DNA of 64,000 nucleotides from Gautieria morchelliformis (GCA_015179125.1 WHVA01000187.1:124001-188000), one strand, 5' to 3'. Counted from the first letter of the stretch, positions 1 through 10,568 are shown. Notes: generated by a model not told the origin, from the letters alone. Numbers and translations: made by a program.

Positions 1-1
1 G

Positions 2-1699
2 GGGGAGCCAGAACAGGCCTCCTTTGACAAACTCAAGGAGCTGATCACTTCTGCCCCAGTCCTGATCTTTCCCGACGACTCTCACGCTTATCGAGTCAAT
101 GCGGATTCTTCCCACACAGCCACCAGAGCAGTCTAGTCACAGCAGTCATCGGAAGATGGTGGGGGGTGGCATCCAATTGCCTTCTTCTCTAAAAGGCTTA
201 GTCCGGTCGAGCGGAACTATGAGATCCACGACAAGGAGATGCTGGCAATCATCCGAGCACTGGAGGAGTGGCGACACTTCCTCGAGGGTGCTCTATGCCC
301 GTTTGAGATCTGGACAGACCACAAGAACCTTGAGTACTTCTGCACATCTAAGAAGTTGAACCGACGACAAGCATGGTGGTCCCTACACCTGTCCCAGTTC
401 GACTTCATGCTCCACCACCGCCCCAGCCGCACCATGGGCACACCCGATGCCCTATCCCACCGTGCGGATCATGGAAGCAGAAGCGGCGACAATGCTGACA
501 TGACACTGCTCCGCCCAAGTCTCTTTGCAATCCATGCCCTCGAAGGAGTGATTGCAGTTGGGGCGGAAGCGGAAATGCTCTGGGACATCCGGAGGCAGTA
601 CCGGAATGGAGAGAAGGAGGAATTGGTGGTGAAGGCGGTGGAGGAACTGCGGAAAGGGCACTCATGGTCTGTACGGGCAGCGGAGTGGTCAGAACGTGAT
701 GGGCTGCTCCACTTCAGAGGCAAGGTCTATGTTCCAGGTGGGGGGACCTCCGCCGCCGCATTGTGTCCCAGCACCATGACACCTAGCTCACTGGGCATGC
801 TGGCAGGTGGAAGACGCTGGAGTTAGTGGCTTGGAACTACTGGTGGCCTCAGATGTCCGGCTACATTGGACAGTACGTAAAGACGTGTGACCTTTGTCTC
901 TGGACCAAAGCACAGCAACATCTGCACATCGGAGAACTTGTTCCACTCCCAATTCCAGAATCCCGCTGGGACACCATCAGTGTCGACTTCATCGTTGAAC
1001 TCCCAGAGTCTCATGGCTACAATGGGATCATGAACATCGTGGACTCAGTAAGCAAGGTGTCCCACTTCATTCCGATGCACACGATGATCACAGCCCTCGG
1101 AGCGGCTCGCCTGTTCCTTGTGCATGTCTGGAAGTTGCATGGGCTCCCGCAGCAACTCGTTTCCTACAGAGGTCCGCAGTTTGTCGTGGAACTGACTTGG
1201 GAGCTCTACCGCCTGCTTGGCATAAAGCTGGCTACCACCACAGCGTACCATCCACAGGGTGACGGACAGACGGAATGGGTCAATCAGGAGCTGGAGCAAT
1301 ATCTCCGCCTCTTTGTCAATGAGAGGCAGGATGACTTGGACGAGTTGCTTCCACTGGCGGAATTCCAATACAACAACCATGTACATTCCGCCACACAACA
1401 GACTCCCTTCATGCTTGACTCCGGACGACACCTGCGGATGGGCTTCAAGCCACGCCAAGCAGAGTCCCGACTCGAGACAGTGAATGAGTTCCGAGACCGC
1501 ATGGACTCCACCCTTTCAGAAGCCAAGTCTGCCCTTGCGAAGGCCAAGGATGACATGGCAAGGTACTACAACCAACACCGGGTTCCTGCCCCGGAGTACC
1601 AAGTTGGAGACAAGGTGTATCTAGATGCAAGTGACATCTGCACCACACACCCTTCGCAGAAGCTTGCCCACCGCTACCTTGGGCCCTTCACAGTGATGC
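2..1699 (+). pseudogene. Gypsy pol fragment: RT end, RNase H, integrase (element 1)
   Basis: The frame opens at base 2 with the end of the reverse transcriptase connection. It runs into RNase H, which keeps the HDKEML and WTDHKNLEYF motifs, and then an integrase with WWPQM, CDLC, VDFIVEL and the E-containing TEWVNQELEQY. The product would copy the element's RNA and insert the cDNA. Visible lesions are an in-frame TAG at 134-136 and a frameshift near 745 in front of the H2C2 zinc region, where a further TAG stands in the restored frame. The second catalytic Asp of the integrase is replaced by Tyr (TAC at 1165-1167, in the usual SDRG context). The frame continues without loss across the solo LTR at 1700-2418 into the chromodomain segment. 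This is a non-functional relic. Confidence 0.93.
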
Positions 1700-2418
1700 T
1701 GTTACGTATCGGAAATCCCGGAGATCGGAACCAGAAAGGACAACAGCTTCAACTTATGTGTTGCACCCCTGATGAACTATTGTCCTAGGTATTTTGGATT
1801 TGACTTCCAGATGCCAGAGAAGGCGGAAGTCGAGAACAGAGTGCTGAGGGTCAAGGGGGTGGAGGACAAGGTCAGATGAGGAAAAGGTGGAGAACAGAGG
1901 ATCGAGGGTGGAGGGAGACAAAGCTTGCAGAACTGGCTGTGCTAAGAACAGGAGATAGTGCGAAAGGATTCACGTATCGAAGTTGATTATCTGATTGCAG
2001 AAATGGAGGCATACATGAGGGGGTTTTATACAAAGAGCTGAAGCAACATGTAATAGCATGGTACTAAGCAAATTCCAGAGAGTGCGGCAATCGGATAGAC
2101 ATACAGGGCAAGTAACTAATGCAGAACAAGGGGATGACAAGGGGGTGCAGGGTAGAGTAAGTACAATGGCAAATAACAAGGTGTATAAGTACAATAGGCA
2201 TCAAAACAAACGGAAGTATGGAAATGGTATCTTGCTGTGTTCAGGGTCAAGTACAGGGGCCGGTAACTGGAGGTGGCCAGGGGTACTGAAAGAACAAGGG
2301 GCGGAGGTTGAGGGTTGCGGATATTGCGGATGTTGCGGAATAGAGTCAGAGGTGGTACGGAGGTGTTGTGGAGGTGTTGCGGAGGTGGTGGAGATGGTTG
2401 AGCTGAACAGTCGTAACA
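1700..2418 (+). repeat. Solo LTR (TGTTACG..CGTAACA) inserted in element 1 pol
   Basis: A 719-bp insertion begins TGTTACG and ends CGTAACA, a 7-bp perfect terminal inversion with TG..CA ends. It is flanked by the perfect 5-bp duplication GATGC (1695-1699 and 2419-2423). Removing it and one duplicate leaves the pol frame open across the site, so it is a clean insertion. No coding domain lies inside, which fits a solo LTR left by recombination. A diverged, left-truncated relative lies at 14420-15347. The orientation is set by the similarity to that copy only; strand is nominal. Confidence 0.9.
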
Positions 2419-2800
2419 GATGCAGAGGGTTGGACGGAATGCGTACTGCCTCCAACTTCCGATGTCCATGTCCCACCTCCACCCCGTCTTCAACGTGGTG
2501 AAGTTACTCCCTGCGCTTGAGGACCCAATTCCAGGTCAGAAGGCTTGTCCGCCACCTCCACTGGAAATTGTAGATGGGGAAGAGCACTATGTGGTGGAAC
2601 GGATCCTGGACAGCCGGTTTGTGCAAGGATGACTCCAATTCCTCGTGAAATGGGAAGGGTATGGGTATGAGGAGAATTTGTGGGTCCCAGAGCAAGATGT
2701 CTCTGCTCCGGACAAACTCCGCGAGTTCTATAGGACACACCGTGGTGCCCCTCGCTGAATCCGCTCGCTGGCCTTTCAATCCCTCGTGTCCTGTGCTTCG
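2419..2800 (+). pseudogene. Gypsy pol C-terminus: integrase tail and chromodomain (element 1)
   Basis: This is the continuation of the element 1 polyprotein after the solo LTR. It reads [12 protein letters not shown], a proline linker, then a chromodomain ([10 protein letters not shown], then LQFLVKWEGYGYEEN). Such chromodomains usually guide integration toward marked chromatin. Two TGA stops interrupt it, at 2630-2632 and 2756-2758. Both sit where element 2 has arginine, so each could come from a single CGA to TGA transition. Non-functional. Confidence 0.9.
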
Positions 2801-2828
2801 AGAACACAACACGCTAGAGGGGGGGTGA

Positions 2829-3224
2829 TGTCAGGGGACACCCTGTTTTCCATTTCCAGTTCTGACACCACACCCAGTTCCGACTCCATTTCCAACTCCA
2901 GTTCCGGTTCCGATTCCATCAACGCTTCCGCCTTTGGAAATGATTCTGCTCCTGGCAGAACTTCCACCAGTTCTGTTCGCTTTGCCAATTCCACTCCAAT
3001 TTCCAACTTCCGCTCTCGGAACAGTGTCAGAAGTCAAGCGACTCATGTAGTAGGTGGCATCAAGGGTTGATCAAGGGTCAGGGGGATGCAGGGTTGATGG
3101 CGGGTGCCAAGTGTTGTCCCTGGCTGCGCAGCATAGTATAATACGGGCTCGCTGACATTGGGGGTCCTTAGACTTTTCTCTTCGGATTTCCCCTTGTCAG
3201 GTGAGAATCCCCTCTCTTGTATAC
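2829..3224 (+). repeat. 3' LTR of element 1, left part (split by element 2)
   Basis: It starts TGTCAGGGGACACC just after the purine tract of element 1. It holds a low-complexity block made of TTCCA/GTTCC words (about 2850-3010). It ends at the target site TATAC (3220-3224) of element 2. The LTR resumes at 9887. A stretch with CTTCGGATTTCCCCTTGTCAG occurs on both sides of the insertion (near 3180-3200 and 9910-9930), so it is an internal direct repeat of this LTR. Confidence 0.85.
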
Positions 3225-3772
3225 TGTCAGGGGAACACCAATCACACACTGTGCATGGTCGCACTGTGTGATCGCACTGTGCATGATCTCACTGTGTATG
3301 ATCGTGGTCACACTGTGCATGATCACACTGTGCGTGATCGCACTGTGCGTGATCACACTGTGCGTGATCGCACTGTGCATGATCGCACTGTGCATCATCA
3401 CGCACTGCATCATCGCAGTGTGTTGTTGGTGGCCCCTGAGCTTCTCCTAGCCTTTAGCATCCTTCTGTCTTGTGTTCCGTTTATTTCCCTTCCTGTTCTG
3501 GCCCCTTCCAACATCATTCCTTCCTTATCTGTCCAGCCCTGTTATCGCTGGCATGATTGCTTATGTAACTCGGGCATTCGGTGATCCGGCTAGCATGCCC
3601 GCGTTTGCTTATAGTCGTAGTTAGGTGGTGAAGGGGCTCCTTAGAGTTTTCTCTTTGGATCCCCCTTCGCCAGGTATGTCTATGTCCTGTATATAGTTCT
3701 CTATCTCACTTTGGATCCCCCTTCGCCAGTTCGCCGCTTGAGTGTAGAGCATCTGCCTAGGTTGCCCTTATA
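3225..3772 (+). repeat. 5' LTR of gypsy element 2
   Basis: The 548-bp LTR starts TGTCAGGGGAACACC and ends GCCCTTATA. It contains a tandem array (about 3237-3412) of a unit near 15 bp based on CGCACTGTGCATGAT. The 3' LTR matches it closely except for more array units (682 bp, 134 bp longer). Downstream sequence from 3773 diverges from the sequence after the 3' LTR, which fixes the right end. I could not identify a convincing tRNA primer-binding site. Confidence 0.9.
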
Positions 3773-3890
3773 GTAGAAAACTCTCTCTAGAGCACCGGTT
3801 GCAAAATTGCCCGACTTTGAATTGAACACCCTTCAAGAGCAGTGATTTTAGCAATCCTTTCTCATACCCTCACACCCTCTAACACTTACC

Positions 3891-5429
3891 ATGGACGACT
3901 TGCCATCTGCTGCTGAAGTTTTGGACCGCTTGGCGGCGATAGAGCAAGAGTTGATGAGGGAGAGGCAGGAAAAACAAGATCTGGAGACAAGGTTGAACAC
4001 CCTGCAGGCTACGACCACTGGGCTGATGGCTGGACTCCCTGGTCGCGTTCGCACCTCCTCAAAGCGAACAGCTGAGCCAGCAAAGCCCTCTGAATACGAT
4101 GGGGATCGTGCGAATGGTCGCAACTTCATCCAGTCCTGCAGCCTCTACCTGGGCGTGTGTGCGAGTGACTTCCCAGACGAGCAGTCACAGATCCTTTGGG
4201 CGATGTCCTTCATGAAAACGGGCAGGGCTGCGACTTTTGCCACTCGCACATTCACTGTGAGGGCAACACTAATGACGAAGCCACAACCAAAGATACTCAA
4301 GGAGATAAGAGCCGATACTAGGACAGTGACCAACTGTGTAGTGGGTATCCTCAGTTTATAACTCTACCAACGATAGATACATGGGGACTTGCCTGTGTAG
4401 TGGGTATCCTCAGAGATCAAGCTGAGGAAACACCACCACACGGGCTACAGTCTTATAGCGCTGGCAAGGCTTACATAATAGGGGAGACGGAAACTTGTAG
4501 AAGGTTATGGAAGGTGACAGAAAGTGACGGAAGGTGACATGTGACGGAATGTGATGGAGTGTGACATGTGATGGAATGTGACAGAAGGTGACAGAAGGTT
4601 ATAGAAACTGACGGAAGGTGATGGAAACTCATGGAAGGAAATAGAAACTTGTGGAAGGAAATGCGTGAACCCTGACATTCACTCACAAAGCGAAGCATGG
4701 CGTGCCGCTCTACGTGACCTGGAAGGATTTTGTTGAAGCATTTCGCCAGCAGTTCTACCCCCTACACGAGGCCACCGATGCAATGAACCAACTGGAATCA
4801 CGCCAGTACCACCAGGGCAAGCGTTCAGTTGATGAATACATTGATGGGTTCGAAGAGCTGGTTGAGAAAGCCGAATACACAGATGGGCGATCAATTGTGA
4901 TGAAGTTCCGCCGAGGTCTCGAACCTGCAATCCAGAGTCGCATTTCATTGATGTTGGATGGCAGGCCAAAGGACGACGACCCTTCTGCATGGTATGGGGC
5001 AGCGAGAACAGTTGCACTCACGCGTGCAGCCAACGAAGCATTCCAGGGACCTAGGGTGACAAACAGTGGCCCTCCCCCACCGCCAGTTTTTCGCAAGGCA
5101 GGTGAATCACACACCAGGTTCACCAGTCAGCTCTCCTCGAGGCCAGCGATAATGCCAGTGCCCACGCCCCGTCCAAATGCCTCTGGGCCTGCTCAATGGA
5201 CGTGGATGCTGCAAAGAAGCGATTCCCACAGCCACTCACCTGTCGGCGCTGCGGAAAGGTCGGACACTTTGCGCGAGAATGCCCGCAGGCCTACGACATC
5301 CGCTACATGACAGCTGATGAATGCGAGGAGCTGCTGGAGCACTGGATGGTCGCTGCAGATGTGCGAGATGTCGCTGAGGAAGAGGTCAAGAAGGATGATG
5401 CTGAGGATTTTGTGTCGCGCAGCGAGTGA
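3891..5429 (+). pseudogene. Gypsy gag (element 2), split by a solo LTR
   Basis: Gag forms the virus-like particle and packages the RNA. The ATG at 3891 follows a 118-bp leader. The N-terminal part is a short coiled coil (EQELMRERQEKQDLE). A Ty3-type gag core follows (TWKDFVEAFRQQFYP, SVDEYIDGFEEL). A CCHC zinc knuckle CRRCGKVGHFAREC lies near 5238-5279. The core is interrupted by a solo LTR (4256-4677). With that insertion and one TTCAC copy removed, the frame is continuous. A second lesion, a small out-of-frame deletion near 5195, separates the core from the zinc knuckle. The end overlaps the start of the pol frame at 5426-5429. Confidence 0.9.
4256..4677 (-). repeat. Solo LTR in element 2 gag, inverted copy of the LTR at 62574-62985
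   Basis: The 422-bp insert is flanked by the perfect 5-bp duplication TTCAC (4251-4255, 4678-4682). Read on the minus strand it starts TGTCAGGGTTCACGC and ends GTTGCCCTCACA. That matches the 5' LTR of the gypsy element at 62574, including an array of CACATTCCGTCAC-like words and a duplicated segment GAGGATACCCACTACACAG. The master family is therefore identifiable within the same window. Confidence 0.94.
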
Positions 5430-7713
5430 GAAATGTGCCCTCGCTGCCCCTGTCCAATCGCTTTGCTGCTCTGTCAATAGCCCCAGATACTGAAGATACA
5501 ATTCCTGTGTCAGAGACTGGGTCGCACACAGCAAGCGATAAAGACACATCAACCACTGACATTCCGAAAAGTCCTTCACCACGATTGAAACGTTGGGAGC
5601 GAGCCCTTCCCAAGCACTTCGTGGTCACATCCGTCCCCTCTCCAAATTCGCTGAACCTCAAGGTAGAGATCCAGACAACAGACACTGCTGAAGTCAAATG
5701 GGTGACTGCACTCCTTGACAGTGGTGCGACTGGGTTGTTCATCGACAGCGAATTTGTCACCGCTGAGAAGTTAACCATGCGATCACTCACACACCCTGCC
5801 ACTGTGTACAATGTTGATGGCACTCCCAATGAGGGTGGAGCAATTCGCAATGTTGTTGATGTCATCCTGCGATTCCGTGACCACTCTGAACGTGCTGTCT
5901 TTGCCATTACGAACCTTGGGAAGCACAATATGATCCTTGGCTATCCATGGCTCTGGGAGCACAACCCGGAGGTTAACTGGCAAACGCAGGAGGTGACACT
6001 GAATAGATGCCCTGCGCAGTGCCACACCTGCAGAGCAACATTGCGGGAAGAGCCGAGAGAGGAGGCAAGGATACGTGCGTGCCACATGGGCCCCCTGCCT
6101 CAGATGGTGGAAGAGGAAGAGGGCGACACAGAAGGAGATGAGCCAGGTGATGTTGAGCCCCTTCTGGAGCCAGGTGACCGCCTGTTTGCGACTGTGTCCA
6201 CGCCCAATGTGCCTGTACCCATTATTGCAGCCACCACAACAACTTCACAGCAGCTAGCTGAGAAGGCCCTTCACAGTGTACCCCCAGCGGAACAGGAACT
6301 CATCCCCCCTTACCTCCGTGACTTCGAGGATGTCTTTGCTAAAGAGACCTTTGATTCACTTCCTGAACGCAGGACATGGGACCACGCAATTGAGCTTGAG
6401 CCAGGAGCCAAGCCATCTGCATGCAAGGTTTACCCACTTGCCCCTAGTGAACAGTCACAGCTGGATGAATTCCTGCAGGAGAACCTGCGCACTGGCCGCA
6501 TTCGCCCCTCGAAATCGCCTATGTCCAGCCCAGTGTTCTTCATCAAGAAGAAGGATGGATCGCTGCGCCTGGTCCAGGATTATTGCGTGCTCAATGCCAT
6601 GACAGTGAAGAACCGCTGCCCCCTTCCCATCATTTCTGAGCTCATTGCGAGCTTCATGGAGAGAAATACTTCACCAAGCTAGATGTGCGATGGGGCTTTA
6701 ATAATGTGCGAATAAAGGATGGCGATGAGTGGAAGGCTGCATTCCGCACTAATCGCGGCCTCTTTGAACCCCTCGTCATGTTCTTTGGACTCACAAACAG
6801 CCCTGCGACATTCCAGACCATGATGAATGACATCTTCCAAGACCTCGTCATGGAAGGGCATGTGTGTGTGTACCTGGATGACATCCTGATCTTCACCGAC
6901 ACCCTTGAGGAGCATCGCCGACTTCTGCGAATAGTCCTTGAGCGCCTACAGCAGCACAAGCTCTATCTTCGCCCTGAGAAATGTGAATTTGAGCGAACAA
7001 AGATTGAGTACCTTGGGATCATTGTGTCACATGGCAAGGTGGAGATGGACCCCATCAAGGTCGCAGGTGTCATGGACTGGCCAACCCCAGCAAATCACAA
7101 GGAGGTGCAGGCCTTCCTGGGATTTGCCAACTCTTATCGCCGGTTTGTCAAGGGCTTCTCACATCATGTGCGACCCCTGTTCGAGCTCACCAAGAAGGAT
7201 GTACAATGGTCATGGGGTGATCGCGAACAGCAGGCATTTGATGGGCTGAAGCTGCGATTCACATCAACACCGATCCTGCACTTTGCAGATGACAATCAAC
7301 CATACCGGGTGGAGGCTGACAGTTCAGATGTCGCCACTGGTGCAGTCCTGTCCCAGCGATCTCCAGATGACGACAAATGGCATCCCATTGCATTTTACTC
7401 AAAGAGTCTCACTCCTGTGGAGCGAAATTATGAGATTCATGACAAGGAGATGCTGGCTATTATTAGCGCCTTAGAGGAATGGCGACATTTCCTTGAAGGC
7501 ACTAAGCATCGCATTGAGATCTGGACAGACCACAAGAACCTGGAGTATTTTTGCACTGCAAAGAAGCTTAATCACAGGCAGGCTAGATGGTCTCTCTACT
7601 TGTCGCGTTTCGATTTCGAGCTTCACCATCGGCCTGGTGTCACGATGGCAAGTCAGATGCACTGTCGCGGCGCTCAGACCATGGGTCAGGATCAGGTGAC
7701 AACAGCAATTTGA
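5426..7713 (+). pseudogene. Gypsy pol: protease, reverse transcriptase, RNase H (element 2)
   Basis: The aspartic protease motif LLDSGATGLFID lies near 5714-5750. The reverse transcriptase holds the QDYCVLNAM block and the catalytic YLDD (near 6871). Next come FLGFANSYRRFV and RNase H motifs (EADSSDVATGAVLSQ, HDKEMLAII, IWTDHKNLEYF). These copy element RNA into cDNA. A 1-nt-type frameshift near 6656 splits the fingers from the palm (GEKYFTKLD is read in another frame). A second near 7640 puts KSDALSRRSDHG in yet another frame, open to about 7900. Retained catalytic residues show relatively recent decay, but the gene cannot make one protein. Confidence 0.92.
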
Positions 7714-7899
7714 CACTCCTACGCCCAGAGCTGTTCATTGTTCGCGCCCTGGAGGGGCTCACCCTGGCGGGGGAAGAACGGGGGATTGTTCACGACGTGA
7801 AGAAGGCATTTGGGGATGGGTCACTGGAGGACGAGGTCGCAGGGGTGGTAAAGAAGCTGCGAGAGTCTGGTGGGAAATCGCTGGTGTCTGCAGAGTGGG

Positions 7900-9204
7900 C
7901 TGAGATGGATGGGCTGGTGGCCCCACATGTCGCGGTATATTGGCAAGTACTCCAAGATGTGCGATTTATGCCTGTGAACAAAGGCACGAAGGCAGCCTCC
8001 CCTCGGTGAACTCCATCCACTCCCTGTCCCTGAAGCTCGCTGGGACATGATCAGTGTTGACTTCATTGTGGAACTGCCTGACGCACATGGCTACGATGCT
8101 GTGATGAATGTAGTGGACTTGGTCTCCAAGCGGGCACACTTCATCCCCACCAACACCATGATCACTGCAGCTGGAGCAGCGCGACTTTTCCTACACCATG
8201 TCTGGAAGCTGCATGGCCTCCCGCGAACAGTGGTGTCAGATCGTGGGGTCCAGTTCGTGCGCAAATTCACTCGCGAGCTTTATCGCCTGCTGGGAATTCG
8301 CATCGCAGCCTCCACAGCGTACCACCCGCAGACTGACGGGCAGATGGAGCGACTCAATCAAGAGGTAGAGCAGTACCTTCGACGCTTTGTCAATGAGCGA
8401 CAAGACGACTGGGATGACCTCTTGCCCATGGCTGAGTTCCAGTACAACAACCATGTGCATGCTTCCACTCGTCAATCGCCCTTCACGCTGGACACTGGGC
8501 GGCACCCACGAATGGGCTTCGAACCACATTAACCCCCATTGAACCTTGAGTCTGTCAATGAATTCAAGGAATGCATGGAGGAGTCACTGTCAGAAGCGAA
8601 GTCGGCACTGGCAAAGTCAAAGGAGGACATGGCAACATACTATAATCGCCGACGTGAACCAGCACCTACATTTTCTCCGGGTGACAAGGTTTACCTCGAT
8701 GCAAGCGATATACACACCACCCGTCCTTCGAAAAAGCTAGCTCATCGGTGACTTGGCCCCTATGTTGTTGAACGCCAAGTTGGGTCACAAGCCTACCGTC
8801 TCTGCCTCCCAAGGTCTCTAAGTCACCTCCACCCTGTTTTCCCCGTCATTAAGCTCACTCCTGCTCCATCCGATCCAATCTTGGGTCGGCGACCATCCCC
8901 ACCACCTCCACCCATCCTTAGAGAGGGCGATGAGCACTTTGAAGTTGAACAGGTGTTAGACAGTCGCATGCGAGCAAATCGCCTCCAGTTCCTCATCAAG
9001 TGGAAGGGGTATGGCTATGAAGAGAATTCTTGGGAAAATGAGGGCGATGTCCAAGCTCCTGACCTCATTGCCGACTTCTACCATTCGCATCCAGGTGCCC
9101 CTCGTCGCATTCGCTCCTTGGAGGCTGTCACCTTTCAGAATCGCATCCCTGTTCCACCAGTGGGACTTCATGCGTCGGGTCGCCGCATTCTAGAGGGGGG
9201 GTGA
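7900..9204 (+). pseudogene. Gypsy integrase and chromodomain (element 2)
   Basis: The integrase core keeps all three acidic residues: VDFIVEL, SDRGVQF and MERLNQE. It is followed by SHLHPVFPVIKL, a proline linker and a chromodomain (FEVEQVLDSR, LQFLIKWKGYGYEENSWE). The N-terminal H2C2 zinc region is mostly missing: the sequence jumps from the RNase H-integrase spacer straight to WWPHMSRYIG at about 7914. Three in-frame stops occur: TGA 7975-7977 (Trp in element 1), TAA 8530-8532 and TGA 8749-8751. The natural stop at 9202-9204 touches the 3' LTR. Confidence 0.92.
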
Positions 9205-9886
9205 TGTCAGGGGAACACCAATCACACACTGTGCATGGTCGCACTGTGTATGATCGCACTGTGCATTATCGCACTGTGTATGGTCGCACTGTGCGTGATC
9301 GCACTGTGTATGATCGTGGTCGCACTGTGTATGATCGTGGTCGCACTGTGTATGGTCGCACTGTGCGTGATCGCACTGTGTATGATCGTGGTCGCACTGT
9401 GCATGATCGCACTATGCATGATCGCACTGTGCATGATCGCACTGTGCATGATCGCACTGTGCATGATCGCACTGTGCATGGTCACACTGTGCATGATCGC
9501 ACTGTGCATCATCACGCACTGCATCATCGCAGCGTGTTGTTGGTGGCCCCTGAGCTTCTCCTAGCCTTTAGCATCCTTCTGTCTTGTGTTCCGTTTATTT
9601 CCCTTCCTGTTCTGGCCCCTTCCAACATCATTCCTTCCTTATCTGTCCAGCCCTGTTATCGCTGGCATGATTGCTTATGTAACTCAGGCATTCGGTGATC
9701 GGGCTAGCATGCCCGCGTTTGCTTATAGTCGTAGTTAGGTGGCGAAGGGGTTCCTTAGAGTTTTCTCTTTGGATCCCCCTTCACCAGGTATGTCTATGTC
9801 CTGTATATAGTTCTCTATCTCACTTTGGATCCCCCTTCACCAGTTCGCCGCTTGAGTGTAGAGCGTCTGCCTAGGTTGCCCTTATA
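9205..9886 (+). repeat. 3' LTR of gypsy element 2, with expanded 15-bp tandem array
   Basis: The LTR follows the G-rich polypurine tract GAGGGGGGG (9193-9201). It is 682 bp against 548 bp for the 5' LTR. Nearly all the excess is extra CGCACTGTGCATGAT-type units between about 9217 and 9526. Outside the array the two LTRs differ by only a few substitutions. Apparent ORFs on both strands here (repeated ALCMI or TVHDR) are products of the array, not genes. Confidence 0.92.
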
Positions 9887-9976
9887 TATACTCTGTTCAT
9901 TTATACATACTTCGGATTTCCCCTTGTCAGTTGTGTGGTAGTGTGATCTCCACAACCAGCCAGGGTTGCCCTTACA
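9887..9976 (+). repeat. 3' LTR of element 1, right part
   Basis: It resumes with the duplicated TATAC and carries a second copy of the CTTCGGATTTCCCCTTGTCAG segment also present at 3180-3200. It ends GGGTTGCCCTTACA at 9976, a normal CA end. The end aligns with the GGTTGCCCTTATA end of element 2, which supports both boundaries. Confidence 0.8.
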
Positions 9977-10568
9977 CTTATAATATATATTATAATGCGG
10001 AAAGTAAGTCTGGGTGACCAACTGAAGCAGGGAATTCAGCTAGGTGGTATAGCAAAATACAGTGATGCAGACACAGTGCACTAGTGAGGTTGCCATCCTT
10101 CCTTCCATCTTATGCATAGTCTTTCTTCCTTGATCCATTGATCCATTGAACCGCATGGATGGTGGGTTAATGACAGTACTAAGACTAATTTTCTACTTTG
10201 TGAGGCAGCATACAGGTCCATAGATAAACCAACCCACAAACTAACCCATCATCTAATCAATGTCCACTTCTTCCACCAAACCCTTCATCTGTGCCCACAT
10301 ACCTCCTCATCCAAGGTGCATCTCCATCAATCTGCTAAGCTGTTGCATCACTTCCATCAAGCCCCCCTTCTTCTAGCCCTCCCCCCATCACTTTGAGTAG
10401 CATTTCAAACTCTGCCTTGATCCCCACCTTCTCTAGCACTGCATACACAGACAAGCCATGGACAGAGATCACATATTGTTTGAACATATCCATCGCCAGC
10501 CATGCCATCTTCAGTTTGTTCTCTGTTCCCTTTCTCTTGCCTGGTTTAATAACCTCCTGGCACTCACC
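9977..10568 (-). pseudogene. Possible unknown coding remnant on minus strand, cut by an LTR
   Basis: Minus strand 10568 to 10335 reads as an open, lysine- and methionine-rich helical segment (CQEVIKPGKRKG, AWLAMDMFKQYVISVHGLS, KAEFEMLLKVMGGGLEEGG) with no recognisable domain. It stops being open near 10335. It is cut at 10569 by a family S LTR. On the far side (11843-11920, minus) a short open stretch VTIEGGNAEGFGKLVDCWRE may be its continuation. The flanks of that LTR look like imperfect duplicates (GTGGGT against GTGAGT on the minus strand). From 9977 to 10334 I see only AT-rich sequence and a TATAATATATATTATA palindrome. Function unknown. Confidence 0.35.

Larger units (their letters stand above)
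1..2828 (+). mobile_element. Gypsy element 1 (chromodomain type), internal region, 5'-truncated by window
   Basis: This is the 3' part of a Ty3/gypsy retrotransposon: RNase H, integrase and a C-terminal chromodomain, then a purine-rich tract (about 2817-2825) and the 3' LTR that starts with TGTCAGGGG at 2829. The 5' LTR, gag, protease and most of the reverse transcriptase lie outside the window. The protein is about as similar to element 2 (3225-9886) as subfamily members usually are, and both share LTR ends and the G-rich tract. The element is dead: it has several stops, a frameshift, a lost catalytic residue and a solo-LTR insertion at 1700-2418. Confidence 0.93.
3225..9886 (+). mobile_element. 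Gypsy element 2 (chromodomain type), full length but degenerate
   Basis: This is a 6.66-kb Ty3/gypsy element with both LTRs (3225-3772 and 9205-9886). Gag, protease, reverse transcriptase, RNase H, integrase and chromodomain come in that order. A 5-bp duplication TATAC (3220-3224, 9887-9891) flanks it. It is inserted into the 3' LTR of element 1. The LTR ends are TGTCAG..TTATA rather than TG..CA; element 1 has TTACA at the equivalent position, so the end is a variant shared by both LTRs. Coding is ruined by at least three frameshifts, a deletion of the integrase zinc region, three stops in the integrase-chromodomain part and a solo LTR in gag. Confidence 0.93.

Noticed and set aside
2058-2501. 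ORFs on both strands inside the solo LTR
   Set aside because: They cross the LTR boundary at 2418 and have no protein similarity; the sequence is explained as an LTR.
3237-3412. CRISPR-like appearance of regularly spaced GTG/CAC repeats
   Set aside because: The units are contiguous 15-bp tandem repeats without unique spacers, inside an LTR of a eukaryotic retrotransposon.
9201-9698. Long ORFs on both strands with repeated ALCMI, TVHDR or MHSAI units
   Set aside because: They are translations of the 15-bp LTR tandem array, whose length is a multiple of three; they are open in several frames and have no start context or domains.
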